Assembly: GCA_020634565.1 (NCBI GenBank)
Contig: JACKBN010000001.1
Span: forward strand, 744,001 to 808,000
Reading direction: 5' to 3'
Length of the DNA: 64,000 bases
Source of the DNA: Ardenticatenaceae bacterium
GTDB lineage: Bacteria; Chloroflexota; Anaerolineae; Promineifilales; Promineifilaceae
This document shows positions 62,803-64,000 of the stretch, one piece after another. Each line of letters opens with the position of its first letter. Position 1 is the first letter of the stretch. The translations under genes and the position numbers were made by a program. The notes beneath the pieces are model-generated. The model made no database searches. It was not told the DNA's origin and saw only the letters and a program-made list of their open reading frames with translations.

Positions 62803-64000
62803 ATGCGTAAATTCTTTATTCTGTTAGTCAGTTTCACCTTGCTATTTTTGGCCGCCTGCCAGGCCAGTGAACCAGAAGCCACGGCCGTTCCGCCCGAACC
62901 CACACTGGGCAACCCGGTTATCAATACGGCCGTAGCCGCCACCAACACCCCGCCACCGCCACCCGTCATCACCGATGAGACGGCCAGCAACACAGCCCAA
63001 CCAACCGCCACTGAGGCACCACCCACCGAACTGCCGCCCTCGCCCACCCCAACCGTCACGCCCATTCCTGAAAATCTGGTTAGCAGCATTCGCCTGGAGC
63101 CAGTGGTGAGCGGCCTGACCCAACCGCTGTACGTCACGCATGCTTTTGACGATCGGCTTTTCATTGTGGAGCAAGATGGCCTCATCAAGATTTTTCAGGA
63201 TGGCGCGCTGCTGCCTACCCCGTTCATCGACCTGACGGAGCCGGTCGGTTACAACAGCAATGAACAGGGCTTGCTGGGCCTCGCTTTTCATCCCAACTAC
63301 CAGGAAAATGGCTACTTTTTTGTGGACTACACGGATTTGAACGGCCGTACCAACATCGCCCGGTATCGCGTCACTGACGATCCCAACGTGGCTGATCCCT
63401 CCAGCGGCCAAATCCTGCTAACAATTCCCCAGCCTTTTGAAAACCACAACGGCGGCATGATCGCATTCGGGCCAGATGGCTATTTGTACATCGGCATGGG
63501 CGATGGCGGCAGCCAGGGCGATCCGCAAAACAACGGGCAAAATCCCGGCACGTTGCTGGGCAGCATCCTGCGGCTGGATGTAGACAGCGCCGATGGCAGC
63601 TACACCATCCCCGCAGACAATCCCTTCATCAACGACGCCAATGCGCGTCCCGAAGTGTGGGGCTATGGCCTGCGCAACCCGTGGCGCTTCAGCTTTGACC
63701 GGCTTACGGACGCTATGTTCATTGCCGATGTGGGGCAAAACACCTGGGAAGAAGTGAGTTGGTTGGCCGCAGGCACCCCCGCTGGTCAAAACTTTGGCTG
63801 GAATTTCATGGAAAGCAATCATTGTTATCGGGCCAACTGCGACCCGGAAAGCTTTGTGCCTGCCATCTTTGAGTATGACCACACGCTGGGCTGCTCCATC
63901 ACCGGCGGCTACATTTACCGCGGCGAGCAGTTCTTGAGCCTGTACGGCAACTATTTTGCCGCAGACTTTTGCACTGGCACCATCTGGGGCGTCATCCAAA
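62803..64000 (+). CDS. PQQ-type sugar dehydrogenase lipoprotein (partial, cut by window end)
   Basis: The frame opened by ATG 62803 stays open to the last base, giving 399 residues of an incomplete protein. A lipoprotein signal (MRKFFILLVSFTLLFLAACQ) and a Thr/Pro/Ala-rich linker (about 20-90) precede a GSDH/sorbosone dehydrogenase six-bladed propeller. Motifs include TQPLYVTHAFDDRLFIVEQDGLI, EQGLLGLAFHPNYQENGYFFVDYT, ENHNGGMIAFGPDGYLYIGMGDGGSQGDPQNNGQN, PEVWGYGLRNPWRFSFD and FGWNFMES. Members oxidise aldoses with pyrroloquinoline quinone, or are quinone-free homologues. The C-terminus lies outside the window. Confidence 0.9.
   Translation, partial: MRKFFILLVSFTLLFLAACQASEPEATAVPPEPTLGNPVINTAVAATNTPPPPPVITDETASNTAQPTATEAPPTELPPSPTPTVTPIPENLVSSIRLEPVVSGLTQPLYVTHAFDDRLFIVEQDGLIKIFQDGALLPTPFIDLTEPVGYNSNEQGLLGLAFHPNYQENGYFFVDYTDLNGRTNIARYRVTDDPNVADPSSGQILLTIPQPFENHNGGMIAFGPDGYLYIGMGDGGSQGDPQNNGQNPGTLLGSILRLDVDSADGSYTIPADNPFINDANARPEVWGYGLRNPWRFSFDRLTDAMFIADVGQNTWEEVSWLAAGTPAGQNFGWNFMESNHCYRANCDPESFVPAIFEYDHTLGCSITGGYIYRGEQFLSLYGNYFAADFCTGTIWGVIQ

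Larger units (their letters stand above)
298..63348. repeat. dispersed palindrome ACGGCCGT, about 110 copies
   Basis: The 8-bp perfect palindrome ACGGCCGT, usually flanked as AACGGCCGTT, recurs from 298-305 to 63341-63348 at about one copy per 560 bp. My hand count is about 110 and may be off by several. Copies lie inside most large genes and in intergenic DNA. In genes all three frames are used, giving Thr-Ala-Val, Asn-Gly-Arg, or Arg-Pro followed by Phe, Leu, Tyr or Ser. The near variant GCGGCCGT is about ten times rarer. Chance expectation for an octamer in 64 kb is about one. This looks like a HIP1-type highly iterated palindrome; its function is unknown. Confidence 0.9.

Noticed and set aside
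298..63348. ACGGCCGT as the operator of a single regulator
   Set aside because: Copies lie mostly within coding sequences, in all frames and at near-uniform density, which does not fit promoter-focused regulation.

Overview
The window is about 64 kb of bacterial chromosome, mid-50s % GC by eye. It holds roughly 57 protein genes, one tRNA and an unusual density of short palindromic repeats. No prophage, CRISPR array, IS transposase or rRNA is visible. The gene set (FtsZ with a conserved tail, a CarD-type regulator, a four-domain S1 protein, a YacL-type PIN-TRAM protein next to gltX-cysS-rlmB, many proline/threonine-rich lipoproteins, MoxR-DUF58-vWA genes, a multihaem cytochrome) suggests a Chloroflexota bacterium of the Anaerolineae/Ardenticatenia type. 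That placement is an inference from gene content; no search was run.

Layout. 0-5 kb: acyl-CoA ligase, SnoaL-like protein, multihaem cytochrome, DinB-like protein. 5-7 kb: a small excisionase-type HTH gene, an intrinsic terminator, ftsZ, then a 350-nt chain of tandem hairpins. 7-10 kb: beta-propeller lipoprotein and a UbiD-family decarboxylase. 10-17 kb: one tight transcription unit for ion homeostasis (CPA1 antiporter, UspA, MscS channel, aconitase X, Kef-type antiporter, PII-like protein), then tRNA-Val(CAC). 17-25 kb: epimerase, a 48-residue membrane miniprotein, M28 peptidase, GPH symporter, HTTM membrane protein, FAD oxidase. 25-32 kb: membrane protein with a structured leader, a 710-nt structured intergenic region, yacL-like, gltX, cysS, rlmB, and a DUF433/DUF5615 pair. 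32-42 kb: zinc-type CDF transporter with two paralogous methyltransferases opposite a TetR gene, then mixed metabolic genes including a bacterial translin homologue. 42-58 kb: a long envelope operon (membrane GATase-like protein, ABC ATPase, two permeases, GQ-rich protein, MoxR ATPase, MOSC, DUF58, vWA/BatA) whose last gene is separated from the rest by carD, an S1 gene and two PIN toxin-antitoxin modules. 58-64 kb: NudC, metallophosphoesterase, rfbB and a PQQ-type sugar dehydrogenase cut by the window end.

The strongest unexplained signal is the palindrome ACGGCCGT. I count about 110 copies by eye (one per ~560 bp, against about one expected by chance). They lie in genes in all three frames (read as Thr-Ala-Val, Asn-Gly-Arg or Arg-Pro), between genes and inside terminators. 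This resembles the HIP1 phenomenon of cyanobacteria with a different motif. On top of it lie several families of inverted-repeat elements (arms GATTGGACCAATTT, GCCACAGAGGGCACAGAGG, GTAATTGAG, CGGTAATCGG, GGAGATT). Some supply stop codons to neighbouring genes, some abut start codons, and two are translated in frame inside the aconitase X and DUF58 proteins. One family (GGAGATT) flanks a four-helix-bundle (23S intervening-sequence type) gene lodged in the envelope operon.
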